From Brucella pseudintermedia (GTDB taxonomy: Bacteria; Pseudomonadota; Alphaproteobacteria; Rhizobiales; Rhizobiaceae), in contig NZ_WBWE01000002.1 of NCBI RefSeq assembly GCF_008932435.1, forward strand, positions 62,001 to 126,000: a DNA stretch of 64,000 nt. The letters are read 5' to 3'. Each line of letters starts with the position of its first letter. Positions within the stretch are counted from its first letter, which is position 1. Below, one piece after another: positions 36,856 through 44,979 of this stretch. The notes under the pieces were generated by a model. That model saw nothing but the letters and a program-made list of their open reading frames with translations. It was not told the origin of the DNA and searched no databases. A program made the position numbers and the translations under genes.

Positions 36856-37283
36856 TTCAGCGATCCCCTCCCTAAGTCACGCTTGTTTAGGACTAGGGAG
36901 ATTTCCATCGATGCTTTGACCGATCAAGCCGTGGATTTGTTAAATTTGTAGGGTGTAAATTGTACAAAATGACAAGCGCACGGTCGATTTGACGAAACTT
37001 TTGCAAAGTCGAGATGAAATCTGCAGACCAAATAGGCAAAGACCGGAGCCGAAATGGGTATCGGGTACCACCGCCCCCACAAAAATTGCAGCTTTTAATT
37101 GTCAACACACACGCAAATGACAGGCACCGTCGCTTGTCGGAGCACGGTCATAAAGCCACACTGCCACATAATCCCAACCGCTTCTTGGCGGCCATGAGAC
37201 CAGTACAATTGGCCGTTAAGGTTGGGCAAATGGGCGTCCCGGTTCACAAAGCCAAGACGCCTCTCGAACCGACGATCAGATGG
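36856..37283. other. Intergenic region without a recognisable gene
   Basis: 428 bases upstream of the amidohydrolase and downstream of the oxygenase gene. No convincing frame is seen on either strand; the frame crossing it on the plus strand is a shadow of the oxygenase gene. A perfect eight-base palindrome TTGTACAA (36960-36967) sits about 105 bases before the amidohydrolase start and could be an operator. I see no repeat or terminator in the rest. Confidence 0.5.
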
Positions 37284-38342
37284 TCAGTATGCCGGTCCAG
37301 CCGCGCGTTCTGCCAGTTGTTCGGGCGTCAGCAAATCCGCGTGATGAGCGCGTGCGACATCGGGATGCGACCGGAGGCGGCTTTTGAGGTTATTAGCGCC
37401 GACCTCGCGGAAGATCGGATTAAGTGCATCCACAGTCACGCCGCGTTCCTTGGTCTTCAACTCCTCCGGCAGATCGATAACTGGAATGGTTGCATCATAT
37501 CGAGCACCAAGGAAGAAGGCGACGGAGAAACGTTCAACACCTGCTGGAGGCGCGACGACGCCGTGCACATCCGCTCGCACAAATCCATTCGTGGCAAGTT
37601 CAAGCAGTTCGCCCGTATTGATGACAAAGGTACCGGGAACCGGAGGCGCATCGATCCACTCGCCGTTTTCGCGCTGAACCCGCAAACCTGGAACCACATC
37701 CTGTAAGAGAACGGTCACGAAGCCACCATCCTTGTGGGCTCCCACGCCCTGTTCGCTTTCCGCTACATCGCGACCCGGATAACGAATAATCTTCAAGAGC
37801 TGGGAGGGATGCGGTTCATAAATCTGGGCGAAAAAGTCTTCCGGCTGTCCCAGTGCGGCGGCGATAGCTTTCAGAATATCGATGCCAACACGTGTCACTT
37901 CAGATTGATAGGCAAGCAGCAAGGGTTTGAGTTCCGGCAACGCATCCGGCCATTGGTTTGGGCCAATCAGACGCTTCCACGCCGGGCTGTCCGGACCAAT
38001 TACAGCAGGCTCCGATTCCGTATTGATGTCCAGCTGTTCACGCCAGTCCTGCTGGCCCCGCGTCCGTTCAAACCCAGCCCGGTTGTAACCCCGAAAATGG
38101 GGGGACTTCACCATCTCGATCTTCAGCTTTTCTTCTGCTGGCAGCGCGAAGAACTTCTTCGCCGTGGTTACCACGTCTTCCACGAGCTTCGGATCCACGC
38201 CATGGCCCGTAAGATAGAAAAAGCCGTGATCGTGGAGCGTCTGGCGCAGTTCATCAATAAAGCTACCGCGTTCCTCCGCACTTCCATTGAAACGGGACAG
38301 ATCGAGCAATGGCAGGTTGATCGGCGTGGTGTGTATGGTCAT
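37284..38342 (-). CDS. 2-oxoglutarate/Fe(II)-dependent oxygenase, isopenicillin N synthase family
   Basis: A 352-residue oxygenase starting at ATG 38342 with CAGGAGG six bases upstream; the longer frame runs into decayed DNA. The N-terminal DIOX domain includes [11 protein letters not shown] near residue 45. The iron site is visible as the [15 protein letters not shown] segment (H and D of the HxD motif) near residue 210 and the distal histidine in ADVHGVV near 268, followed by RFSVAFFLG carrying the RxS substrate-acid motif. The family oxidises small metabolites such as amino acids or peptides. It directly follows met transporter remnants on the same strand, so it may once have been co-transcribed with them. 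Confidence 0.9.
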   Translation of the reverse strand: MTIHTTPINLPLLDLSRFNGSAEERGSFIDELRQTLHDHGFFYLTGHGVDPKLVEDVVTTAKKFFALPAEEKLKIEMVKSPHFRGYNRAGFERTRGQQDWREQLDINTESEPAVIGPDSPAWKRLIGPNQWPDALPELKPLLLAYQSEVTRVGIDILKAIAAALGQPEDFFAQIYEPHPSQLLKIIRYPGRDVAESEQGVGAHKDGGFVTVLLQDVVPGLRVQRENGEWIDAPPVPGTFVINTGELLELATNGFVRADVHGVVAPPAGVERFSVAFFLGARYDATIPVIDLPEELKTKERGVTVDALNPIFREVGANNLKSRLRSHPDVARAHHADLLTPEQLAERAAGPAY

Positions 38343-38361
38343 TGGAACCTCCTGAAAATTC

Positions 38362-38560
38362 TCAGCGTAGGCGACGGCTGCGTGCCACGCGGTGATTGGC
38401 AAGGCGAGCGGCATAGTCGCCCGTAAGCTGCATGGATTGCACGATTGCAACGAGAATGATGACAACGGCAATCATGACTTCCGGCATAAAGCGCTGATAT
38501 CCGAAACGAATTCCGAGGTCGCCCAGGCCGCCGCCGACCCGACCCCACCACAGTCGGTCC
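38362..38560 (-). pseudogene. metI: metI remnant (methionine ABC transporter permease, C-terminal piece)
   Basis: About 60 codons give [20 protein letters not shown] then [20 protein letters not shown], ending in RVARSRRLR and a stop. This is the C-terminal end of a MetI-type permease. The N-terminal two thirds are absent; upstream the frame changes into metN sequence near 38560. The piece ends 19 bases before the oxygenase start, preserving the original operon spacing. Confidence 0.8.
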
Positions 38561-38564
38561 ACTT

Positions 38565-38730
38565 TCTACGATCCTCCCGCGATTGAGAACCGTCACGTAG
38601 TCAGCGATCTCGCGTACCACGTCCATCTCATGTGTAATGAGCACTATCGTCAGCCCCAGCCGCCGATTGATGTCTTTCAATAGCGAGAGAATTGTTCTGT
38701 GGTTTCGGGATCAAGCGCTGATGTCGCTTC
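38565..38730 (-). pseudogene. metN: metN remnant (methionine ABC transporter ATPase, central piece)
   Basis: The piece begins inside Walker B ([12 protein letters not shown]) and continues, after a lost base at about 38692, as [20 protein letters not shown] then [20 protein letters not shown]. This is a MetN ATPase without its N-terminal half and without its C-terminal regulatory domain. The lost base is an A in GAACAATTC, where GAACAAATTC restores the frame. Confidence 0.8.
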
Positions 38731-38970
38731 GAGCCCCAGAAACCTTCTGGTATTCTCCGCAACAGCTTGACGGAGAACGGATAGCCCCATCATCGGAGGA
38801 TATTGTTGTGAAGTTTGACGAAGAGCGAGCGCAGCAGCGTCAAGAAGTTCGGTTGGCTCGAAGCCCTCCGGGAAACCCTGCCCGAGATTGATGGCTCCGC
38901 GCTCAACGGAAAGCCGCGACATTGCCTCAAAAATCGACGTTCCCGCCTCGCCGAATATCGGACTGACCAT
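38731..38970 (-). pseudogene. Class I aminotransferase remnant (N-terminal piece)
   Basis: About 80 codons from ATG 38970 (GGGAGCGGGG upstream) encode FEAMSRLSVERGAINLGQGF then PEGFEPTELLDAAALALRQT, and stop matching after RRFLGLE. This is the N-terminus of a PLP-dependent aminotransferase of the YbdL/methionine aminotransferase type. It is joined to metN sequence at a short shared stretch (GLEATS against DEATS). The lysine-bearing half is lost, so it cannot be active. Confidence 0.8.
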
Positions 38971-39134
38971 CCCCGCTCCCCTTTTCGAAATCGAATTCAC
39001 GGAGAGAAAGATAAAGCCTATAAACTTAGTGGACAAAGCATGGACTTGCCGGTCCGAACAGCCGCAGGGAAAGCTTTTTCAAATTTGCGGTGCGTGAAAC
39101 AGATTCAGGTTCCACAGTTGCAAATGATTTTGGA

Positions 39135-40607
39135 TCAGCTAGCCGTTTGGCTGTGCCGATTGCGCCAGAGTTCTCCGGCTTTTTCGAAGAACAGCGCGTA
39201 GCTTTCGTTATCCGCGGATATTGCCGTCATCATCCCCATCGCAGCTGTGGCAACGATTGTATTTTCTGCTCGTTTGTCCACAGCCGCACCGGACCAGACG
39301 CCATGCCAGTATTCAAATGAACTGAAGTTCGAATGCTTGTCTCCACTTTCCCTCGAAAGAGTGGGAAGCAGCAGGTCCGTTTCACGTCCGTCCAGAAGCC
39401 TATGGATGGTATGCGCTCTGTGCGGAACCAGCTCCGCAACGTCCCGGCTAGTCGAAACAACCGAGATTGACGGAAAGCCAAGCAGCGCACCTGCATCCCG
39501 GTGCAATTTACGATAGGCGGGCTGTGTCACGCCCAAGAAAGAGGCCTTGAGATTCATAGGATTAAGCAGGTGAACGAGGCTGTTCATAGATGAACGCGAC
39601 TCAAACAAGGGGTAAAGAGCCATCAGTGCGTGAATTTGGGGAGCGAAACCAACCATAGGCATGAAGCAGATACCATGGGCTCTCAATGCCTCTTTCGCCA
39701 GAGAATGTGACGTTGCGATCGGGAGGTTGACAGCTTCAGCAGCTATCTCGAGCTTGCCTGAAATCTCGCCGGTACCGCAGTTACCGTGCAGGACCACCGG
39801 ATAACCAGCCCGAGCGACCAGCAATGCCGAAAGCATAAACCACGGCGATTGCGTGGAATTCGGCGATAAATAGGCCGGCCAGTCCAGCGCAGGCACATTC
39901 AATCCCGCGTCGACCGAATAAATTCGTCTCGCTGCCCGCGCCATGCCCGCAAGTTCCGGTGCAGTTTCTCCGCGATAGTGAATAAGCCGGAGTAACGCAC
40001 TGATCTGCATAGGATCGGCATTCCCTGTAAATATCGTTGTGAATGCATCTTCGGCTTCGGGCATTTCCAGCGGACGGGTGTGCCCAGCTTTTCGCCCTAC
40101 CACAGCGATATATTTCGCAAGCCTCCTGACCGGATCATTTTCACCTTGGATGTTGGCGAACTGCGCCGCAAGCTGTTCCGGCGTGGGGTGGTTTTCAAGC
40201 TCAACCACCTTACGGATACCAAGCGGCGGCGGCGCGAAAATGGCGCTTCGGTTCCAGCCATGATGTCCAGTGCAGCTGGATTTCGGAACTTCAGAAAGAT
40301 CCAGATTCAGTAGCGTTTCAGCTTCATTCGCAAGGCGTCGCAGACGCGCTCGTAACGCTTCGGCTTTCGGGGTTGCCACCATGTTGCGCCCCGAGCGAAC
40401 CAGAATGGCGTCATTGAACTTCTCGCGAATTTGGCTGAGCAGGCGGCTCATGGCCGCGATGCTCAATCCCATCTGCTTTGCAGCGCCGCCAACACTGCCC
40501 TCCACAAGAAGTGCATCAAGAGCGATCAGCAGGCGTAATTGCCCCAAGCGAAGGCTTTCGTTCTCACCTTTCGCCGTTTGCTGCATTTTCGCTTGCTTGT
40601 CCGACAT
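39135..40607 (-). CDS. LysR-type HTH fused to a glycosyltransferase family 3 (TrpD2/YbiB-like) domain
   Basis: A 490-residue two-domain protein. Residues about 18-80 form a LysR-type helix-turn-helix (LLIALDALLVEGSVGGAAKQ, then MGLSIAAMSRLLSQIREKF). Residues about 125-480 resemble the anthranilate-phosphoribosyltransferase fold: an all-helical start (DPVRRLAKYIAVVGRK), then PVVLHGNCGTGE, GICFMPMVGFAPQIHALM and LVHLLNPMNLKASFLGV. The GTGGD phosphoribosyl-diphosphate motif of TrpD is not seen; that place reads DWPAYLSPNS, as in the TrpD2 group, which binds DNA in some bacteria. It is divergent from the TonB receptor gene and may regulate it. The ATG at 40607 is preferred to a TTG at 40610; neither has a strong ribosome site. 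Confidence 0.85.
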   Translation of the reverse strand: MSDKQAKMQQTAKGENESLRLGQLRLLIALDALLVEGSVGGAAKQMGLSIAAMSRLLSQIREKFNDAILVRSGRNMVATPKAEALRARLRRLANEAETLLNLDLSEVPKSSCTGHHGWNRSAIFAPPPLGIRKVVELENHPTPEQLAAQFANIQGENDPVRRLAKYIAVVGRKAGHTRPLEMPEAEDAFTTIFTGNADPMQISALLRLIHYRGETAPELAGMARAARRIYSVDAGLNVPALDWPAYLSPNSTQSPWFMLSALLVARAGYPVVLHGNCGTGEISGKLEIAAEAVNLPIATSHSLAKEALRAHGICFMPMVGFAPQIHALMALYPLFESRSSMNSLVHLLNPMNLKASFLGVTQPAYRKLHRDAGALLGFPSISVVSTSRDVAELVPHRAHTIHRLLDGRETDLLLPTLSRESGDKHSNFSSFEYWHGVWSGAAVDKRAENTIVATAAMGMMTAISADNESYALFFEKAGELWRNRHSQTAS

Positions 40608-40641
40608 CAATATTGTGCCCGTTCATTTGCGGTTTTTGAAA

Positions 40642-40658
40642 TTTAGAATGCTTATAAA
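40642..40658. promoter_or_regulatory. Candidate Irr iron-control element (ICE box)
   Basis: TTTAGAA-TGC-TTATAAA matches the alphaproteobacterial ICE consensus TTTAGAA-N3-TTCTAAA at 13 of 14 fixed positions. It lies in the 123-base divergent spacer between the HTH-glycosyltransferase gene and the TonB-receptor gene, 73 bases before the receptor start. Irr binds such sites under low iron. The match is by eye; binding is untested. Confidence 0.65.
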
Positions 40659-40730
40659 ACATGACGATTGACGTCACCTTATCGCCATACATAAGGAGAC
40701 TTGAAAACTCAACTTTAAACGGTGACGAAA

Positions 40731-42947
40731 ATGACGAGCTTGTTTCGGGGATTGTGGGCCGATGGTACACAAAACAGGCGTTTGGCTGGAAAATCGCTCG
40801 CGTACCGGGCGATCCTTGCGGGCACCTGTCTTTCCACAGGGCTGCTTTTGAGCGCGACGGTTGCGGATGCGCAAACCGCGACCAAGCCCGCAGAAGAAGC
40901 AACGTCCGAGGCGGGCACCAAGAAAAAGACGACGGAAGGAGCCATCGAAACGACCGCCGACGGAGCCGTCAAGCTCAATCAGATCGTTGTCACGGCGACC
41001 GGTTTCGAACAAAACATCACCGACGCACCCGCAAGCATCACCGTGGTTCCAGGGGAAGAGTTGGAAAAAGGTGTCTATCGCGATCTGACAGACGCTTTGA
41101 AGGATGTGCAAGGCGTGGCTGTAACTGGTCCTGCGGCCGAAAAAGACATCTTCATCCGTGGTCTTCCGGGCTCCTACACGCTGCTTCTCGTGGACGGCAA
41201 GAGGCAGAGCACCCGTGACGCTCGTACCAACGGCAACTCTGGGTTCGAGCAGAGCTTCCTGCCGCCAGCGAATGCCATTGAACGGATCGAAGTCATTCGG
41301 GGCCCAATGTCTTCGCTCTACGGATCGGACGCCATGGGCGGCGTCATCAATGTGATTACGAAGAAGGTATCGGATACGTGGAGCGGCTCTTTCTCTGTTG
41401 ACGGCACGGTTCAGCAGCACTCCAAATTCGGAAATTCGTTGCAAGGCTCCTACTATATGACCGGGCCGCTGGTTCCCAATCTCGTGGGCGTTCAGGTTTG
41501 GGGGCGTGGTCTCAAGCGGCAGGAAGATAATATCGTCAGCGGCACGCCCGAACAGAAGGATATCGACATCACGGGGCGCGTCACGATCACGCCGAATGAA
41601 GATCACGATATCATGCTCGAATTGGGCAAGACGCGCCTTCGCCGCGATTCCACTGTCGGCAATACGGCAGCGTCAGGTTCGAATTCCTACAGTTACAATG
41701 ATCGTGATCACTGGTCTATCAGCCATACTGGTCGCTGGGGTCCGACAACATCGGAGTTCTCTTTCCAGCAAGAATGGGCAGAACGCACCAATTTCAACTG
41801 GGACGACAAGACCAAGAGCTATGTAGAGAATCTGCGCTCTCCGCACATCCGCAATTCGGTGCTCGACGGCAAATTCACAACGCCGTTTGAATTCTACGGA
41901 AATCACACGCTGGTAACCGGTGGGCAGTTCATGCAATCGGTGCTAACCGATCAGAATCCGGGACGCCGTACCGGTGTGGACGAAGAGTTCAGTGTCCGCC
42001 AATGGGCGCTCTTTGCCGAAGACGAATGGTGGATCACGCCGGACTTCGCTCTGACAGGCGGCCTGCGCATGGACGATCATGAGATTTATGGATCGCATTT
42101 CAGCCCGCGCGGTTATGCCGTCTGGCACGCCAACGAACAGCTCACGTTCAAAGGCGGCATTTCCACAGGCTTCCGTGCACCTGAACTGCGCACCATCGCT
42201 CCGGGATACGCTTATACGACAGGCGGCGGGGGATGCTCGTACGGTCCAAACGGCACCTGCGGCGTGATCATCGGCGATCCAGACTTGCAGCCTGAAAAGA
42301 GCACGAGCTATGAAGCGAGTGTTCTCTGGGACAATCAGTCCGGCCTTCGCCTGGGCGCAACATATTTCTACACGGACTTCAAGGACAAGATCAGCAACGC
42401 CCTGATCACAGATGCGAACGGTAATCCTGTTCGCTGGAGCGAAGATCCCAACTATCGTCTCTGGTACAGCTTCAACATTGACGAAGCCGTCATGCAAGGT
42501 GTGGAGCTGACCTTCAACTGGGAAGCAACGGACACGATCACCTTCCGCGGCAATTATACCTACACGGATTCCGAACAACAGACGGGTGATTACAAGGGAC
42601 TACCTTTGGCACGCACGCCAAAGCACATGGCAAGCCTGCGTGCGGATTGGACAACGCCGGTTGACGGCTTGAGCGCATGGGCGGCCGGTAACTACCACGG
42701 TGAAGAAACCAATGCGGGCGCGCGTATCGGAACAGCCGGCGAGCCGATCTACAGAAACGGCAAGGTGGTTGCCCGTAAATACAAGCCCTATGCGACCTTC
42801 GATATTGGCGGGTCTTATGACTTCAGCGAGAACGTCACCTTGAATGCTGCCGTTTACAACATCTTCGACAAGAAGGTTGACGTGGATGACTTCAATTCAG
42901 TCGTTGACGGGCGCCGCCTGTGGGGCGGAATGACCTCTCGCTTTTAG
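40731..42947 (+). CDS. TonB-dependent siderophore receptor
   Basis: A 738-residue outer-membrane receptor. A long signal region ends near ATVADAQ (residue about 48). A low-complexity K/E/T linker follows, then a TonB box-like NQIVVTATGFE and the plug domain (about residues 90-195, with DIFIRGLPGSYTLLLVDGKR and RIEVIRGPMSSLYGSDAMGG). The 22-strand barrel runs to the C-terminal LWGGMTSRF, with the terminal phenylalanine needed for assembly. No extra FecA-type signalling domain is present. It binds a ferric siderophore, probably catecholate given the esterase encoded next. An in-frame GTG at 40722 is an alternative start. It is under the candidate Irr site. Confidence 0.93.
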   Translation: MTSLFRGLWADGTQNRRLAGKSLAYRAILAGTCLSTGLLLSATVADAQTATKPAEEATSEAGTKKKTTEGAIETTADGAVKLNQIVVTATGFEQNITDAPASITVVPGEELEKGVYRDLTDALKDVQGVAVTGPAAEKDIFIRGLPGSYTLLLVDGKRQSTRDARTNGNSGFEQSFLPPANAIERIEVIRGPMSSLYGSDAMGGVINVITKKVSDTWSGSFSVDGTVQQHSKFGNSLQGSYYMTGPLVPNLVGVQVWGRGLKRQEDNIVSGTPEQKDIDITGRVTITPNEDHDIMLELGKTRLRRDSTVGNTAASGSNSYSYNDRDHWSISHTGRWGPTTSEFSFQQEWAERTNFNWDDKTKSYVENLRSPHIRNSVLDGKFTTPFEFYGNHTLVTGGQFMQSVLTDQNPGRRTGVDEEFSVRQWALFAEDEWWITPDFALTGGLRMDDHEIYGSHFSPRGYAVWHANEQLTFKGGISTGFRAPELRTIAPGYAYTTGGGGCSYGPNGTCGVIIGDPDLQPEKSTSYEASVLWDNQSGLRLGATYFYTDFKDKISNALITDANGNPVRWSEDPNYRLWYSFNIDEAVMQGVELTFNWEATDTITFRGNYTYTDSEQQTGDYKGLPLARTPKHMASLRADWTTPVDGLSAWAAGNYHGEETNAGARIGTAGEPIYRNGKVVARKYKPYATFDIGGSYDFSENVTLNAAVYNIFDKKVDVDDFNSVVDGRRLWGGMTSRF

Positions 42948-42960
42948 GATCGAAAAGCCA

Positions 42961-42986
42961 AGACGCCCGCCCGGCGGCTGGCGTCT
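42961..42986 (+). promoter_or_regulatory. Intercistronic hairpin after the receptor gene
   Basis: AGACGCC and GGCGTCT pair perfectly around a GC-rich loop 13 bases after the receptor stop and 21 bases before the esterase start. There is no T-run, so it is more likely a partial attenuator or message stabiliser than a terminator. Confidence 0.5.
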
Positions 42987-43007
42987 CCTCTACGATGGGA
43001 TGCTCCC

Positions 43008-43904
43008 ATGAGAGTACTGATGACTATTGTAAAACGGGTGTGCCTGATAATGGCAGGGATATTTACTGCTTCCACCGTGCAAGCTGCGGAACCTGTCACT
43101 TCGTCATTTGACATGGAAGCCAATGGTATTGCCTACCGCATATTCACCGCAGTCCCAAAAGAGGCGGCACCCAAGGGCGGTTATCCGGTTATCTACATGG
43201 TTGACGGCAACCGCATGTTGCCAATTGCAGCCCGCCGCATGGCAGAAAACCCGGCATTGAAAGCTGTCTTTGTCGGCATCGGCTATCCCACGGACAACCA
43301 GGAAGAAATCGTCCGCCTGAGATATTTCGACCTGACCCCGCCCACCCCTGACGACCTAACCCCGGTTCACTTCAATGTCCCGAAGACAGGAGGACGCGAC
43401 GCCTTCTTCGACTTTATCGACAATCAGGTGAAGCCTGAGATCGAGAAGCGTTTCAAGATTGATGAAGACCGGCAGGCCCTGTTCGGGCACTCTTTGGGCG
43501 GATTGTTCACACTATATGCCCTGTTCAATCACACAGCTTCTTTCCAGAGCTACAGTGCGGCAGACCCGTCAATCTGGTGGAATAATCGCTCGATTTTGAA
43601 AGACAAAGATCAGTTCATTGCGAGTTTCAAGCATGCTCCTCGCCCGATCCGTTTGCTTATAGAAACCTCTGGCAAACGCGGTAGCCGGCCCGGACAAACG
43701 AAACAGGAAGATGACCGGTTGAAGAAATTGCGCGGCGGACCGTCCGGCGCGGATATCTTCAAAGAGCTTTCTGAACTCCCGCAAATGGATGCAGCTTTTC
43801 GCCGTTTTGACGATGAGAGCCACGGTTCAATGATACCGTTAACAGTTGAAGACAGCCTCAATTTCATCCTGCTCGGAAACGTCCCCCACCGCAAAAACAA
43901 CTGA
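43008..43904 (+). CDS. Periplasmic alpha/beta hydrolase, putative siderophore esterase (IroE/Fes-like)
   Basis: A 298-residue protein with an N-terminal membrane/signal segment (VCLIMAGIFTASTVQA). The alpha/beta hydrolase fold carries the nucleophile elbow GHSLGG near residue 161, and a late DDESHGSM with the catalytic histidine near 276. The esterase family (PF00756) includes IroE and Fes, which cut the triester backbone of enterobactin-like siderophores. It lies between the receptor gene and the ABC importer genes. The predicted export suggests that the siderophore is trimmed in the periplasm before uptake. Confidence 0.85.
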   Translation: MRVLMTIVKRVCLIMAGIFTASTVQAAEPVTSSFDMEANGIAYRIFTAVPKEAAPKGGYPVIYMVDGNRMLPIAARRMAENPALKAVFVGIGYPTDNQEEIVRLRYFDLTPPTPDDLTPVHFNVPKTGGRDAFFDFIDNQVKPEIEKRFKIDEDRQALFGHSLGGLFTLYALFNHTASFQSYSAADPSIWWNNRSILKDKDQFIASFKHAPRPIRLLIETSGKRGSRPGQTKQEDDRLKKLRGGPSGADIFKELSELPQMDAAFRRFDDESHGSMIPLTVEDSLNFILLGNVPHRKNN

Positions 43905-43977
43905 ATATTATCTCCCGGACTTTGACGAAGAAGATACTTGACTATAAAGCACAGGATTGATGAAAGGATCGAACACC

Positions 43978-44907
43978 ATGCTGAACATCGCTCAACAGGC
44001 CACCCGCTTATGCGCAGCCGCCATCGTAGCGTTTGGCGTTGCCGCAAATGCAAATGCTGCGGATTTAACCGTCAAGCATGCTCAAGGTGAAACAGCTGTT
44101 CCGGCCTCACCGGCAAAAGTACTGGTTTTCGATCTCGGTACCCTCGACAATCTTGACCGTCTCGGTGTCAAGGTAACCGGTGTCCCGAGCGGCATATCGT
44201 TTCCTGAGTATATGAAGAAATATCAGGGCGATGAATACGTAAAAATCGGCACATTGTTCGAGCCTGATTATGAGGCCGTTAACGCGGCGGAGCCCGATCT
44301 CATCATCGTGGGAGGTCGTTCAGCCGCAAAATACGGTGAACTTTCCAAAATCGCACCCACCATCGATCTGACGACCAACGCAAAAAACTTCATTGCCGAC
44401 ACGGAAGCCAATGTCGAAAAGCTTGGCCAGATTTTCGGAAAGGAAGCAGAGGCGAAGGCGGAAGTCGAAAAGCTTGATGCTGCACTTGCTGTCCTGAAGG
44501 AAAAGGCTGCCAACAAAGGCACCGGGCTTCTTATCCTCACTTCCGGCGGCAAGATCAGCGCCTATGGTCCCGGTTCGCGCTTCGGGGTCCTGCACGACAG
44601 CTTTGGGGTCAAGCCAGTAGCGCCAGATCTTTCCGTTGGCAATCATGGCCAGCCTGCCAGCTCGGAATTCATCCTAGAAACCAATCCGGACTGGCTGTTC
44701 GTCATCGACCGCGATGCGGCGATTGGCCGAGAAGGCAATTCGGCCAAACAGGTTCTCGACAATGATCTCGTGCGCCAGACCAATGCCTGGAAAAAGGAGC
44801 AAGTTGTCTATCTGAACGCCCAGAACTGGTATCTCGTCGGCGGAGGGCTCGGTGCGCTTCATGGCACGGTCGATCAGTTTTCGGAGGCTTTCGGCAAGGC
44901 GAAGTGA
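43978..44907 (+). CDS. Siderophore ABC transporter substrate-binding protein (FatB/CeuE-like)
   Basis: A 309-residue periplasmic binding protein from ATG 43978 with AAAGGA upstream. The signal peptide ends near ANANAAD (residue about 24). The helical-backbone class III fold follows, with KVLVFDLGTLDNLDRLGV near residue 45-62 and LFEPDYEAVNAAEPDLIIVG near 93-112. The group binds ferric catecholates such as petrobactin, vibriobactin or enterobactin breakdown products. It feeds the two FecCD permeases encoded next. Confidence 0.93.
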   Translation: MLNIAQQATRLCAAAIVAFGVAANANAADLTVKHAQGETAVPASPAKVLVFDLGTLDNLDRLGVKVTGVPSGISFPEYMKKYQGDEYVKIGTLFEPDYEAVNAAEPDLIIVGGRSAAKYGELSKIAPTIDLTTNAKNFIADTEANVEKLGQIFGKEAEAKAEVEKLDAALAVLKEKAANKGTGLLILTSGGKISAYGPGSRFGVLHDSFGVKPVAPDLSVGNHGQPASSEFILETNPDWLFVIDRDAAIGREGNSAKQVLDNDLVRQTNAWKKEQVVYLNAQNWYLVGGGLGALHGTVDQFSEAFGKAK

Positions 44908-44929
44908 CAGCTTTCCAGACCCAATTCGG

Positions 44930-44952
44930 TCGGGCCGCCATCGGTGGCCCGA
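44930..44952 (+). promoter_or_regulatory. Intercistronic hairpin after the siderophore binding-protein gene
   Basis: TCGGGCC and GGCCCGA pair perfectly around a nine-base loop, 23 bases after the binding-protein stop. It overlaps the earliest possible start of the next gene (GTG 44944), which supports the later ATG at 44980. Confidence 0.55.
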
Positions 44953-44979
44953 ATCCGTAATCAGGCAATAGAACGGGAA

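Noticed and set aside
37014-37706. Plus-strand open frame of 230 codons crossing the gap before the oxygenase gene
   Set aside because: Most of it is the reverse of the oxygenase gene and it has no family features or ribosome site.
38971-39134. Possible SAM-type riboswitch upstream of the met remnants
   Set aside because: There is a CCGCA...TGCGG stem, but the conserved sequences of known SAM riboswitch classes are not present.
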